Positions 42,239 through 51,244 of a DNA stretch of 64,000 bases are shown piece after piece. A program made the translations under genes and the position numbers. Source of the DNA: Glacieibacterium sp038210595. Its GTDB lineage: Bacteria > Pseudomonadota > Alphaproteobacteria > Sphingomonadales > Sphingomonadaceae. Position 1 is the first letter of the stretch. Each line of letters opens with the position of its first letter. The stretch is taken from NCBI GenBank assembly GCA_038210595.1, contig JBBQWN010000011.1:1-64000 (forward strand), read 5' to 3'. The notes under the pieces are model-generated. The model saw only the letters and a program-made list of their open reading frames with translations, ran no database searches and was not told the DNA's origin.

Positions 42239-44848
42239 ATGCGGCTGATTATTCTTGCGACGACGGCGCTTGCCACCATCGCGGCAGCCCCTGAATATCC
42301 GGTCGGCAAGCTGCCCGACACGGTCAGGCCGACCGCCTATCGCCTCGACCTCGTCGTCGATCCGGCCAAGCCGGGCTTCACCGGCCATTCCGAGATCGAT
42401 GCCGTGCTGGCGCGGCCGTCGTCGACGATCTTCCTGCACGGGCTCGGCCTCAAGGTCGGCAGCGCGACCGTGTCCGCGGGCGGCCGCAGCGTCGCCGCGA
42501 CCTATAGCGAGGTCGATCCGACCGGCGTCGCGCGGCTCGACCTGAAGGGGTCGCTGCCGGCCGGCAAAGTGACTTTCAAGTTCGACTATGCGGCCGAGTA
42601 TCGGACCGGTGCCGAGGGCCTGTTCCACGCCGAGGTCGCGGGCGACTGGTATGCCTGGACGCAGATGGAGCCGATCGACGCGCGCCGCATGTTCCCCGGC
42701 TTTGACGAACCCGGCTTCAAGACGCCGTTCACCGTGACGCTGACGGTGCCGACCGGGCAGAAGGCGTTCGCCAACGCGCCCGAATTATCCGCGAAGCCCG
42801 CGGGCGCGATGACCGTCCACCGCTTCGCCGCGACCAAGCCGCTGCCGACCTATCTGGTCGCGGTCGGGGTCGGGCCGTTCGACGTCGTCACCACCAGGGT
42901 GCCCGCCAATGCGGTGCGCAAGACGCCGCTCGCCTTCCGCGTCATCGCGACCAAGGGCCAGCTGCCGCGCATGCAGTTCGCGGCCCGCGAGGCGCCGAAG
43001 CTGCTGACCGGCCTCGAGACCTATTTCGGCATCCCTTACCCCTATGAGAAGCTCGATTACCTCGCCTCGCCGATCCAGGGCGGCGCAATGGAGAATGCCG
43101 GGCTGATCATCTACCAGGACACGTTGATCCTGCTCGACGAGAATGCGCCGTTCAGCCAGTTGCGCGGCTTCGGCGAGGTCACCGCGCACGAGATGGCGCA
43201 CCAGTGGTTCGGTGACCTGGTGACGCCGACATGGTGGACCGACATCTGGCTGAACGAGAGCTTCGCCGAATGGATGGGCAAGAAGGTTGGCGACGCCTGG
43301 CGGCCCGACCTTGGCATCGCCGCGAGCGAGCTCGACGACGCCTTCGACGCGATGGACACCGACTCGCTGGGGCGCGGGCGGCCGATCCGGCAGACGATCG
43401 AGCACAACGACCAGATCGTCAGCGCCTTCGACGGCATCACCTACCGGAAGGGCGCGCAGGTCGTCTCGATGTTCGAGAATTACGTCGGCGCCGAGACCTT
43501 CCGCAAGGGCGTCCGCCTGCACCTCAACCGCTACCGCTATGCCAACGCCAGCGCCGACGATTTCTTCCGGTCGGTCGGCGAGGCGGCGAACAACGCCAAG
43601 GTCGTGCCGGCAATGCGGACCTTCACCGATCAGACCGGCGTGCCGCTGCTGACCGCGCGCGACGGGGCGGACGGCGTCGCCCTGACGCAGTCGCGCTACC
43701 GGCCGCTCGGCGTTGCCGCCAAGGCCGATCAGACATGGTCGGTGCCGCTGTGCCTCGGTCGCGACGCGGCGCGGGCGTGTTCGCTGCTGGAAACCGCGTC
43801 GGCGACGGTGCCGGGTCCGGCGGGAACCGGGCCGCTGCTGCCCAACGCCGCCGGCGGCGGCTATTACCGCTTCAGCCTCGACGATGCCGGCTGGGACCGG
43901 TTGATCGCGGCCGCGCCGACGGCACCGGGCCGCGATGCGATGGCGGTCGCCGACAGCATCTGGGCCGATTTCGTCGCCGGCCGCGTCAGTTTCGCGCGCG
44001 TCGTTGCGGCGGCGACGGCGCTGTCCGGCAATTCGGAGCGGCTGGCCGCAGTCGGACTCGGCTACCGGTTCAAGCGGCTCGCCGACACGTCGCTGACGCC
44101 GGCCGAAGTGCCGCAGTACCGGCGCCTGATGGCGGCGCTGTACACATCGAAGCTGGCGGCGCTGGGCTTCGATCCCAAGCCCGGGGCGCACGCCGCAGAA
44201 CCGGGCTCGCGCCAGGCGCTGCGCCAGTCGCTGGTGCCGCTGGTCGCGCTGGAGGCGCGCGACCCGGCGTTGCGGAGCCAGCTCGTGGCCGCTGCCGAGG
44301 CGTTCGTTGCAGGTGATGCGAACGCGATCGATCCCGCTTACCGGGCGACGGCGCTGCGGGTCGCGGTGCAGACCGAAGGGCTGCCGTTCGCCGAGAAGCT
44401 TTTCGCGCTCTACGTCAAGTCGACCGATCCGCTGCTGCGCCAGCACGCGGTCGCGGGCCTGGCGGCGGCGGAACAGCCGGCGGTGATCGACGCGGTGCTC
44501 AAGATGGCGCTGCAGCCCGGCGTCCAGACGCTCGAAAAGGTGCAGATCGTCGGCACCCTTACCGGCGCGCCGCCGTCGCGGGAGGCGGCGGTTGCCTTCA
44601 CCGAGGCCAATTTCGCCAAGGTGGTCGAGGGCTTTCCGGGCTTCGCGCGGCCGCAGATCATTGCGATCTACAATGGGTACTGCAGCACGTCAGACACCGC
44701 CCGCATCGATACGTTCTTCACTACCAACCTGAAACCGCTCGGCGGCGGCGATCTCGAACTGTCGCAGACCAAGGAGCGGGTCGGCCTGTGCGCCGCGTTG
44801 AGGACCGCGAAGGGCGCGGACATCGCCGCTGCGCTCGCCAAGTTCTAA
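42239..44848 (+). CDS. M1 family metallo-aminopeptidase (secreted)
   Basis: An 869-residue zinc aminopeptidase. A signal peptide (about 1-17) precedes the beta-sandwich N-terminal domain. The exopeptidase motif is GGAMENAG, and the zinc site is HEMAHQWFG with the distal Glu in WLNESFAEWMG, 18 residues on, as in all active M1 enzymes. The C-terminal region (about 520-869) is ERAP1-like helical. It probably trims peptides in the periplasm or at the outer membrane. The long frame upstream (antisense to ygfZ) is not part of the gene. Confidence 0.93.
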   Translation: MRLIILATTALATIAAAPEYPVGKLPDTVRPTAYRLDLVVDPAKPGFTGHSEIDAVLARPSSTIFLHGLGLKVGSATVSAGGRSVAATYSEVDPTGVARLDLKGSLPAGKVTFKFDYAAEYRTGAEGLFHAEVAGDWYAWTQMEPIDARRMFPGFDEPGFKTPFTVTLTVPTGQKAFANAPELSAKPAGAMTVHRFAATKPLPTYLVAVGVGPFDVVTTRVPANAVRKTPLAFRVIATKGQLPRMQFAAREAPKLLTGLETYFGIPYPYEKLDYLASPIQGGAMENAGLIIYQDTLILLDENAPFSQLRGFGEVTAHEMAHQWFGDLVTPTWWTDIWLNESFAEWMGKKVGDAWRPDLGIAASELDDAFDAMDTDSLGRGRPIRQTIEHNDQIVSAFDGITYRKGAQVVSMFENYVGAETFRKGVRLHLNRYRYANASADDFFRSVGEAANNAKVVPAMRTFTDQTGVPLLTARDGADGVALTQSRYRPLGVAAKADQTWSVPLCLGRDAARACSLLETASATVPGPAGTGPLLPNAAGGGYYRFSLDDAGWDRLIAAAPTAPGRDAMAVADSIWADFVAGRVSFARVVAAATALSGNSERLAAVGLGYRFKRLADTSLTPAEVPQYRRLMAALYTSKLAALGFDPKPGAHAAEPGSRQALRQSLVPLVALEARDPALRSQLVAAAEAFVAGDANAIDPAYRATALRVAVQTEGLPFAEKLFALYVKSTDPLLRQHAVAGLAAAEQPAVIDAVLKMALQPGVQTLEKVQIVGTLTGAPPSREAAVAFTEANFAKVVEGFPGFARPQIIAIYNGYCSTSDTARIDTFFTTNLKPLGGGDLELSQTKERVGLCAALRTAKGADIAAALAKF

Positions 44849-44898
44849 GGGGGGGCGCGAGCGTCGGGTTCGATCTAGCCGTGCGACCCGCCAGCCGC

Positions 44899-44904
44899 TA
44901 AAGC
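44899..44904 (+). promoter_or_regulatory. -10-like box just upstream of surE
   Basis: TAAAGC ends seven bases before the surE ATG at 44912; the intervening bases carry no ribosome site. No convincing -35 is seen at 17 bases. Confidence 0.25.
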
Positions 44905-44911
44905 CACCGCC

Positions 44912-45685
44912 ATGCGCATCCTGGTCACCAACGACGACGGCATCCACGCTCCGGGGCTGGTCGCGCTCGAGAAGATTGCGGCCGAGTTGTCCGGCGAGGT
45001 CTGGGTGGTCGCGCCGGCCGAGGAGCAGTCGGGGGCGGGGCACTCGCTGACGCTCTCCGAACCGATCCGGCTGCGGCAGCTGGGCGAGCGGCGCTATGCC
45101 GTGCGGGGCACGCCGACCGACTGCGTCATGCTGGCGCTCGGTCATGTCATGAAGGACGCCCGGCCCGATCTGATCCTGTCGGGCGTCAATCGCGGCGGCA
45201 ATCTGGCCGAGGACGTAACCTATTCGGGCACCGTGTCGGCGGCGATGGAGGGGTGCCTGGCGGGCATCCGCTCGGTGGCGATGAGCCAGGTGATGGCCGA
45301 CTATGGTGCGGGCCGCGAGAAGTTCGACGCGGCCGAGGCGCACGGCGCGGCCATCGTCCGCACGCTGCTGGATGCGCCGTGGCCGGACGGCATGCTGATC
45401 AACGTCAACTTCCCGCCGGTGGTGACCGGCGGCGTCGAGGTGACGGAGCAGGGTTTCCGCGACTACGGCAACATCAAGATCGAGCCCCGCGTCGATCCGC
45501 GCGGCTTCCCGTATTTCTGGTTCGGCTATGGCCGCGACGTGGAGGTGCCGGGCCACGACACCGACCTGAAGGCGGTGCGCCACGGCCGCGTCTCGGTGAC
45601 GCCGCTGCACCTCGACCTGACCCACCGCGAGAGTCTCGCCGCGCTGCGCGGGCTGTTCGGCGCGGCGGACGCGGCCGCCGCCTGA
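44912..45685 (+). CDS. surE: 5'/3'-nucleotidase SurE
   Basis: A 257-residue survival-protein phosphatase acting on nucleoside monophosphates and polyphosphate. The family N-terminus MRILVTNDDGIHAPGL carries the two metal-binding aspartates, then APAEEQSGAGHSLTL, VRGTPTDCVMLAL and LSGVNRGGNLAEDVTYSGTVSAAMEG, recorded as GVNRGGNLAEDV. Length and order match SurE throughout. In many proteobacteria surE is followed by pcm and nlpD; here nlpD follows directly, 43 bases downstream. Confidence 0.96.
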   Translation: MRILVTNDDGIHAPGLVALEKIAAELSGEVWVVAPAEEQSGAGHSLTLSEPIRLRQLGERRYAVRGTPTDCVMLALGHVMKDARPDLILSGVNRGGNLAEDVTYSGTVSAAMEGCLAGIRSVAMSQVMADYGAGREKFDAAEAHGAAIVRTLLDAPWPDGMLINVNFPPVVTGGVEVTEQGFRDYGNIKIEPRVDPRGFPYFWFGYGRDVEVPGHDTDLKAVRHGRVSVTPLHLDLTHRESLAALRGLFGAADAAAA

Positions 45686-45691
45686 AGGCGA

Positions 45692-45720
45692 TTCACGCGG
45701 GCCCGGCGATCGGCTAAAGG
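45692..45720 (+). promoter_or_regulatory. Candidate promoter close to the nlpD-like start
   Basis: TTCACG (45692-45697) and TAAAGG (45715-45720) are 17 bases apart, and the latter ends eight bases before ATG 45729. No ribosome site is present, so a leaderless or very short leader message is possible. Confidence 0.35.
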
Positions 45721-45728
45721 CGCGGGCG

Positions 45729-46607
45729 ATGCAGGGGCAGACACTCTTTACGCTCGCCGCGCTGGTGCTCGTCGCCGGCTGCGCGCGCACGTCGGGCCCG
45801 CCGCGCTTTGCCGACGTCACGCCGCCGCCGGTCGTAGCGCCAGTGGCGCCGCCGAAGCCCGCCTGGGTGGCGCGCAAGGTCGTGCCTGACGCCGTCACCG
45901 TGCCCGGCGGCCGGCTGCACACGGTCAAGGCGGGCGAGACCGGCATCGCCATCGCGCGCGCCTACGGGGTAGAGTGGCAAGAGGTGGTGACCGCCAACAA
46001 GCTGAAAGCCCCCTACACCATCGAAGTCGGGGACAAGCTGCTGCTGCCGACCAAGCAGCAGGTCGCGGCGATGACGCTGGAGCAACGCGCTGCGGCGTTC
46101 CGCATCGACATCGACGACCTAATCACCGGGGCGGAGCCCGCCGCGCCGCCGCAGCGCACCGCCAGCGCGACCCCGCCGGCGCTGAAGCCGCTGCCCGCCG
46201 TCACCGGGCCGGCGCCGCGCTTTGCCTGGCCGCTCGACGGCCGGGTGCTGGCGAGCTTCGGCGCCAAGCCCGGAGGCCGCTTCAACGACGGCGTCGACCT
46301 GAAGGCGACGCTGGACGAGCCGGTGCGCGCCACCGCCGACGGGGTGGTCGCCTATGCCGGCAACGCGCTGCCGGGATTCGGCAACCTGATCCTGATCAAG
46401 CACGCCGACGGCTGGGTCAGCGCGTACGGCCACAACGCCTCGATGGCAGTGGCGCGCGGCGCGAAGGTCAGCAAGGGGCAGGTCATCGCCCGCGCCGGCG
46501 CGACCGGCACGGCGGCCGAGCCGCAGCTGCACTTCGAGCTTCGGCGCGGACGGCAGGCCATCGACCCGCAAAAGCTGCTGCCACAGCGCGGCGTGGCCGC
46601 AGGGTGA
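45729..46607 (+). CDS. NlpD-like LysM and degenerate LytM lipoprotein
   Basis: A 292-residue lipoprotein. The signal peptide ends in LVAGC, then comes a Pro-rich spacer, a LysM peptidoglycan-binding domain (about 60-100, TVKAGETGIAIARAYGV to EVGDKLLLP) and a C-terminal LytM/M23 domain. The metal site is broken: the first His of HxGxDI is Asn (FNDGVDLKA), and the LHFELR motif follows Gln instead of the extra His. Such degenerate LytM domains act as activators of amidases rather than as enzymes, as in NlpD and EnvC. The surE adjacency supports the NlpD assignment. Confidence 0.88.
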   Translation: MQGQTLFTLAALVLVAGCARTSGPPRFADVTPPPVVAPVAPPKPAWVARKVVPDAVTVPGGRLHTVKAGETGIAIARAYGVEWQEVVTANKLKAPYTIEVGDKLLLPTKQQVAAMTLEQRAAAFRIDIDDLITGAEPAAPPQRTASATPPALKPLPAVTGPAPRFAWPLDGRVLASFGAKPGGRFNDGVDLKATLDEPVRATADGVVAYAGNALPGFGNLILIKHADGWVSAYGHNASMAVARGAKVSKGQVIARAGATGTAAEPQLHFELRRGRQAIDPQKLLPQRGVAAG

Positions 46608-46639
46608 CGCGGCCGGGCCTAACCGCTACACGCTCATCG

Positions 46640-47968
46640 ATGCTCACTACGCTTCCCCGGCCGCCGCGCGTTGGCATCGTCTCGCTCGGCTGTCCGAAAG
46701 CGCTGGTCGACAGCGAGCGGATCCTGACCGCGCTGCGCTCCGACGGCTATCAGATGTCGCCGACCTACGAAGACGCCGACGTCGTGCTGGTCAACACCTG
46801 CGGCTTTCTCGACAGCGCCAAGGCGGAAAGCCTCGACGCGATCGGCGAGGCGATCGCCGCCAACGGGCGCGTCATCGTCACCGGCTGCCTGGGGCTGGAG
46901 GCGGACGCGATCCGCGCCGCCCACCCGAAGGTGCTCGCGGTGACCGGCCCGCAGCAGTACGAACAGGTCGTCGACGCAGTGCGCGCCGCCGCGCCGGTGC
47001 CGCTGTCCGCCTATCTCGACCTGGTGCCGGAGGCGGGGCTTAAGCTGACGCCGCGCCACTACAGCTACCTCAAGATTTCAGAAGGTTGCAACCACCGCTG
47101 CAAGTTTTGCATCATCCCATCGATCCGGGGTGACCTGGTCAGCCGGCCGGCCAATGCGGTGATCCGCGAGGCCGAGAAGCTGGTCGCGGCGGGGACGAAG
47201 GAACTGCTGGTGATCAGCCAGGACACCAGCGCCTACGGGGTCGATATCCGCCATGCCGAGTCGATGCTCGACGGCCGGGCGCGGCGAGCGCACATCGTCG
47301 ATCTGGCGCGCGAGCTGGGGCAGCTGGGCGCCTGGGTGCGGCTGCACTACATCTACCCCTATCCGCACGTCGACGCGCTGATCCCGCTGATGAGCGAAGG
47401 CCTGGTGCTGCCCTATCTCGACATTCCGTTTCAGCACGCGAGTCCCACCGTGCTGCGCGCCATGCGCCGCCCGGCGAACGAGGCGCGCGTGCTCGATCGG
47501 ATCCGCAGCTGGCGGTCGCAAGTGCCCGATATCGCACTGCGCTCGACCTTCATCGTTGGCTTTCCCGGCGAGACCGAGGATGACGTAAAGTATCTGCTCG
47601 ACTGGCTGGAGGAGGCGCAGCTCGACCGGGTCGGCTGCTTCAAATACGAGGCCGTCGCCGGGGCCGCCGCCAATGAGTTGCCGGGCCATGTGCCGGAGCC
47701 GGTCAAGCAGGAGCGGTGGGAGCGATTTATGGCAACGTCGGCGCGGATTTCGGCGGCGAAGCTGCAGGCCAAGGTGGGGCGCACCCTCGACGTACTGATC
47801 GACGCGGTCGACGACGAGGGCGGCGCGTCCGGCCGCTCCAAGGCCGATGCGCCGGAGATCGACGGGCAGGTCCACCTGCGCGACGCGCACGGGCTGGCGG
47901 TCGGCGACATTGTCCGGGTCCATGTCGAGGACGCCGACGACTACGACCTGATGGGAGTCGCGGCGTGA
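46640..47968 (+). CDS. rimO: Ribosomal protein S12 methylthiotransferase RimO
   Basis: A 442-residue radical-SAM methylthiotransferase modifying the conserved Asp of S12. The N-terminal domain binds a second cluster (GCPKALVDSERI, NTCGFLD, VTGCLG). The radical SAM motif is EGCNHRCKFC, and FQHASPTVLRAMRRP and VGFPGETEDD follow. A C-terminal TRAM domain ends the protein. The ATG at 46640 matches the family start; the open frame further upstream overlaps the nlpD gene in another frame. Its stop overlaps the aminopeptidase start (GTGA at 47965). Confidence 0.95.
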   Translation: MLTTLPRPPRVGIVSLGCPKALVDSERILTALRSDGYQMSPTYEDADVVLVNTCGFLDSAKAESLDAIGEAIAANGRVIVTGCLGLEADAIRAAHPKVLAVTGPQQYEQVVDAVRAAAPVPLSAYLDLVPEAGLKLTPRHYSYLKISEGCNHRCKFCIIPSIRGDLVSRPANAVIREAEKLVAAGTKELLVISQDTSAYGVDIRHAESMLDGRARRAHIVDLARELGQLGAWVRLHYIYPYPHVDALIPLMSEGLVLPYLDIPFQHASPTVLRAMRRPANEARVLDRIRSWRSQVPDIALRSTFIVGFPGETEDDVKYLLDWLEEAQLDRVGCFKYEAVAGAAANELPGHVPEPVKQERWERFMATSARISAAKLQAKVGRTLDVLIDAVDDEGGASGRSKADAPEIDGQVHLRDAHGLAVGDIVRVHVEDADDYDLMGVAA

Positions 47969-49353
47969 CCGACTTCGCAGCGCTGCTCAGGGTCGGCCAC
48001 GATGCCGCCGTGCCGCTGCACCGTGTCGATGCGGGCGGACTGGACAGCTGGCGCGCCGCACTCCCGCAGCGGGCGCGGACGGCGGTCGCGGCGGCGCGCT
48101 TCAAGGGCAAGGCCGGCGAGATCGTCATCCTGCCCGGTGACGGACCCGACGACTGGTCGGTGGCGCTGGGCGTGGCGGCGGACGACCTTGCCGACCCCTG
48201 GGCGCTGGCGAGCGCGGCGGCCCGGCTGCCGGCGGGAACCTATCGGCTGGCCGACGGCGAGCCGGGTGCGGCCGGCCTCGGCTGGCTGCTCGCGCAGCAT
48301 CGATTCTCCCGTTACCGCAAGCCCGAGGACAGCGAACCGCCGCGCGTGCTGCTGTCCAACGATATCAATGCCGTGCGCGACGCCGTTCGCGTCGCCGAGG
48401 CGGTCGCGCTGGCCCGCGACCTGGTTGACACGCCGGCAGGCGACCTGGGTCCGGTCGAACTGGCGGCGGCGGTCGAGGCGCAGGGCCAGTTGTTCGGCGC
48501 GACCGTCGCGGTCACCGTCGGCGAGGCGCTGCGCGACGGCTTTCCGATGATCCACGCGGTCGGGCGCGCGGCCGCGCAGGCGCCGCGGCTGATCGACCTG
48601 CACTGGGGCGATCCGGCGCATCCGAAACTGACCATCGTCGGCAAGGGCGTCACCTTCGACAGCGGCGGACTGAACATCAAGGGCGGCGCCGGCATGGCGC
48701 TGATGAAAAAGGACATGGGGGGCGCGGCGCACGCGCTGGCGCTGGCGCGGCTGGTCATGCAGGCGGACCTGCCGGTCCGATTGCGGCTGCTGATCCCGGC
48801 GGTCGAGAACGCGATTGCGGGCAATGCCTTCCGCCCCGGCGACGTGCTCGGCAGCCGCAAGGGCCTGACCGTCGAGATCGGCAATACCGACGCGGAAGGG
48901 CGGCTGGTGCTCGCCGATGCGCTGACGCTGGCGCAGGAGGAAAAGCCCGAATGGCTGATCGACTTCGCGACGCTGACCGGGGCGGCGCGGGTCGCGCTGG
49001 GGCCCGAACTGCCGGCGTTGTTCGCAAATGACGACGGGCTGGCGGAGGCGCTGCTGGCCGGGGCGACGGCGGCGCGAGATCCGATGTGGCGGCTGCCGCT
49101 CTGGCCGGGCTACCGCGACATGCTGAAGTCCGGCATCGCCGACCTCAACAACTCCGCGGAGGGCGGCTTTGCCGGCGCGATCACTGCCGCCCTGTTCCTC
49201 GACCGGTTCGTCGCGCCCGACCAGAAATGGGCCCATATCGATACGTTCGCCTGGACCCCGGCCGCCAAACCGGGCCGCCCCAAAGGCGGGGAAGCGCTTG
49301 GAATGCGGGCGGTTTGGCAGGCGATCGGTACGCGCTTTATGTCGCGGCCTTGA
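47965..49353 (+). CDS. M17 leucyl aminopeptidase family protein
   Basis: A 462-residue dinuclear-metal aminopeptidase. Metal and active-site motifs are intact: VGKGVTFDSGGLNIK, MKKDMGGAAHAL and the signature NTDAEGRLVLADAL, with the C-terminal NNSAEGGFAGAITAALFL. The N-terminal domain is shorter and less conserved than in PepA. The GTG start at 47965 overlaps the rimO stop. It would cleave N-terminal residues from cytoplasmic peptides, complementing the exported M1 enzyme. Confidence 0.93.
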   Translation: MTDFAALLRVGHDAAVPLHRVDAGGLDSWRAALPQRARTAVAAARFKGKAGEIVILPGDGPDDWSVALGVAADDLADPWALASAAARLPAGTYRLADGEPGAAGLGWLLAQHRFSRYRKPEDSEPPRVLLSNDINAVRDAVRVAEAVALARDLVDTPAGDLGPVELAAAVEAQGQLFGATVAVTVGEALRDGFPMIHAVGRAAAQAPRLIDLHWGDPAHPKLTIVGKGVTFDSGGLNIKGGAGMALMKKDMGGAAHALALARLVMQADLPVRLRLLIPAVENAIAGNAFRPGDVLGSRKGLTVEIGNTDAEGRLVLADALTLAQEEKPEWLIDFATLTGAARVALGPELPALFANDDGLAEALLAGATAARDPMWRLPLWPGYRDMLKSGIADLNNSAEGGFAGAITAALFLDRFVAPDQKWAHIDTFAWTPAAKPGRPKGGEALGMRAVWQAIGTRFMSRP

Positions 49354-49458
49354 AAAAAATCATGTCATTGATGCAACAAGACACGAGCGGCGCGGGTTGG
49401 GAGGCATTGAACAGGTGCGCCGCCAACCGGCGACGTGCCGCAGTGTTAAGGATGCATC

Positions 49459-49818
49459 ATGCGTATCGAAGCATCGGAAGTGGCTCCGTCGGAGGGCCTG
49501 TCGAGCTGGATGGGAACCCTGATTGGCTATGTCCAGTCGGCGCGCCCGGATCTGACCAATCGCCAGATGGCGTTGCTGCTGGTGGTCTATCTGACCGACG
49601 GCCCGCATACCGTGCGGGGCCTAGCCGGCAAGCTGAAGGTCTCGAAGCCGGTGGTAACGCGCGCGCTCAACACGCTGGGCGCGCTGGGTTATCTGCGCCG
49701 CCAGAAGGACGAGAGCGACCTGCGCAACATCTTCGTCGAGCGCACGCCGCAAGGCACGTTGTTCCTCGATGAGTTCGAGCGTCTCATCGCCCGGACCGAG
49801 GGCAAGGCGAAGCATTAA
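49459..49818 (+). CDS. MarR-family transcriptional regulator
   Basis: A 119-residue winged-helix regulator. The DNA-binding part has TVRGLAGKLKVSKPVVTRALN, recorded as VSKPVVTRALNTLGALGYL, with the wing at RRQKDESDLRNIFVERT. It is short for the family (usually about 140-150) because the N- and C-terminal dimer helices are brief. The ATG at 49459 lies in ggatgcatcatgcg with a weak AAGGATG ribosome site. It overlaps the NlpC/P60 gene, so it may control that hydrolase; ligand unknown. Confidence 0.8.
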   Translation: MRIEASEVAPSEGLSSWMGTLIGYVQSARPDLTNRQMALLLVVYLTDGPHTVRGLAGKLKVSKPVVTRALNTLGALGYLRRQKDESDLRNIFVERTPQGTLFLDEFERLIARTEGKAKH

Positions 49819-50650
49819 CGGCCCTGCGCCGCGGCTTGATTGCCGGGTCAACGCGGTCCGCGGCGACCTCGCCGACATCGCGCTGGCCGGGCGGATCGTG
49901 TCGCCACGCTATGCGGCGGCAGTTCCGATGCAGGGGCTGCTCGCGGTCGCGACCATCCACGCGTCACCGGACCCACGCAGCCCGTGCGTCAGCGAACTGC
50001 TGCTGGGCGAAGGTTTCGCAGTGTTCGACCGCACCGGGGATTGGGCCTGGGGTCAGTGCGGCACAGACGCCTATGTCGGCTGGGTCCGCGCCGAAGCGTT
50101 GGGCAGGGCAACCGCCACCGATGCGATGGTCACCGCGGCGCAGGCGCTGCTTTTCGCCAGGCCATCGATCAAGGCACAAGTCGTTGCTACGCTGCCACTG
50201 GGCGCTCGGTTGGCGTGCGCACCGTTCGACGGCAGCTTTGCCAAGACTGGCGATGCTTTCATCCACCTGCGGCATATCGCGCCGCTGATCGGCGATACCG
50301 TCGACCTCGCACACGCCTTCATCGGTACGCCCTACCGCTGGGGCGGCCGGACACGGGACGGGATCGACTGTTCGGGGCTGACCCAGGCGGTGCTCCAAGC
50401 CCATGGTATTGAATGCCCGCGCGACAGCGATCAGCAGCTTGGCACATTCCCTGTCGTGCCCTTCGCCGAGCGGCGGCGGGGCGACCTCGTCGCCTTTCCG
50501 GGGCACGTCGGCATCCTTGTCGACCCCGACCGGCTGCTCCATGCCAACGCCTTCCACATGACGACTGTGGTCGAGCCGCTCGCCAATGTCGTGGCCCGGC
50601 TGCAACCAGTTGCGACCGAAGCGATTCTGGGTGTCGTGCGCCCCTTGTGA
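49769..50650 (+). CDS. NlpC/P60 (C40) family cell-wall hydrolase
   Basis: A protein of up to 293 residues. The N-terminal half carries one or two SH3b-like domains (VAVATIHASPDPRSPC, GLGQCGTDAYVGWV as WAWGQCGTDAYVGWV). The C-terminal NlpC/P60 domain has catalytic Cys in RDGIDCSGLTQAVL, His in FPGHVGILVD and the third polar residue near HANAFHM. It probably cleaves D-Glu/DAP peptide links in peptidoglycan. The 5' end is uncertain: ATG 49769 overlaps the marR 3' end by 50 bases, and the only other in-frame possibility near the marR stop is an ATT at 49814. No signal peptide is obvious. Confidence 0.85.
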   Translation: MSSSVSSPGPRARRSINGPAPRLDCRVNAVRGDLADIALAGRIVSPRYAAAVPMQGLLAVATIHASPDPRSPCVSELLLGEGFAVFDRTGDWAWGQCGTDAYVGWVRAEALGRATATDAMVTAAQALLFARPSIKAQVVATLPLGARLACAPFDGSFAKTGDAFIHLRHIAPLIGDTVDLAHAFIGTPYRWGGRTRDGIDCSGLTQAVLQAHGIECPRDSDQQLGTFPVVPFAERRRGDLVAFPGHVGILVDPDRLLHANAFHMTTVVEPLANVVARLQPVATEAILGVVRPL

Positions 50651-50673
50651 GGCCGTGAAGGCGTCGCTATAGG
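50645..50673 (+). promoter_or_regulatory. Candidate promoter for dksA
   Basis: TTGTGA (50645-50650) and TATAGG (50668-50673) are separated by 17 bases, overlapping the 3' end of the hydrolase gene. Transcription would begin near 50680, giving an 84-base leader that holds two hairpins. Confidence 0.45.
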
Positions 50674-50721
50674 CCCGCTCGGGGAAGGTCGAGCGGGTGC
50701 GGCGGATGGGGGTGAACCCCC
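50674..50721 (+). promoter_or_regulatory. Two-hairpin leader of dksA
   Basis: CCCGCTCG (50674-50681) pairs with CGAGCGGG (50690-50697), and GGGGG (50708-50712) pairs with CCCCC (50717-50721) across TGAA. Neither is followed by a T run, so these look like leader RNA structures rather than terminators. Their role is unknown; stability control or translational regulation is possible. Confidence 0.4.
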
Positions 50722-50763
50722 GGCGTCGCTGAACCGCACGATCTTCGGGATGGGAGTTCGCGG

Positions 50764-51243
50764 ATGTCCGAGGCTGCTGTGATGCGTGCGCCCGAGGCCA
50801 ATGACGGGCTGGAACCGTCGATCGTTGCCGATGTCGAGTTGCCCGCCGGCTACCGTCCGAGCGCCGACGAGACGTTCATGAACGCGCGCCAACTCGCCTA
50901 TTTCCGCGGCAAGTTGCTGTCGTGGAAGGACGAGATCCTGAAGGAGGCGCAGACGACGCTGGCGACGCTGCAGGTCGAGTCGCTGCGCGAGCCCGACGTT
51001 ACGGATCGCGCCAGTTCGGAAACCGACTGGAGCATCGAGCTTCGCACCCGCGACCGTCAGCGCAAGCTGATCAGCAAGATCGATGCCGCGCTGCGCCGGG
51101 TCGAGACCGGCGACTATGGCTATTGCGAAGTCAGCGGCGAGCCGATCGCGCTACAGCGCCTCGAGGCCCGGCCGATCGCGACGATGACGCTGGAGGCGCA
51201 GGAGCGCCACGAGCGCACCGAGAAAGTGACGCGCGAGGAGTAG
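50764..51243 (+). CDS. dksA: RNA polymerase-binding transcription factor DksA
   Basis: A 159-residue secondary-channel regulator that works with ppGpp. The coiled coil carries the acidic tip DVTDRASSETDW, matching the DxxDxA motif. The globular end GYCEVSGEPIALQRLEARPIA has one Cys where the classical zinc finger has four, a form that is normal in alphaproteobacterial DksA. ATG 50764 follows GATGGGAG. The leader carries two hairpins. Confidence 0.94.
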   Translation: MSEAAVMRAPEANDGLEPSIVADVELPAGYRPSADETFMNARQLAYFRGKLLSWKDEILKEAQTTLATLQVESLREPDVTDRASSETDWSIELRTRDRQRKLISKIDAALRRVETGDYGYCEVSGEPIALQRLEARPIATMTLEAQERHERTEKVTREE

Positions 51244-51244
51244 G

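Noticed and set aside
50764..51243. Damaged zinc finger in dksA as sign of a pseudogene
   Set aside because: Loss of zinc cysteines is normal in alphaproteobacterial DksA and the rest of the protein is intact.
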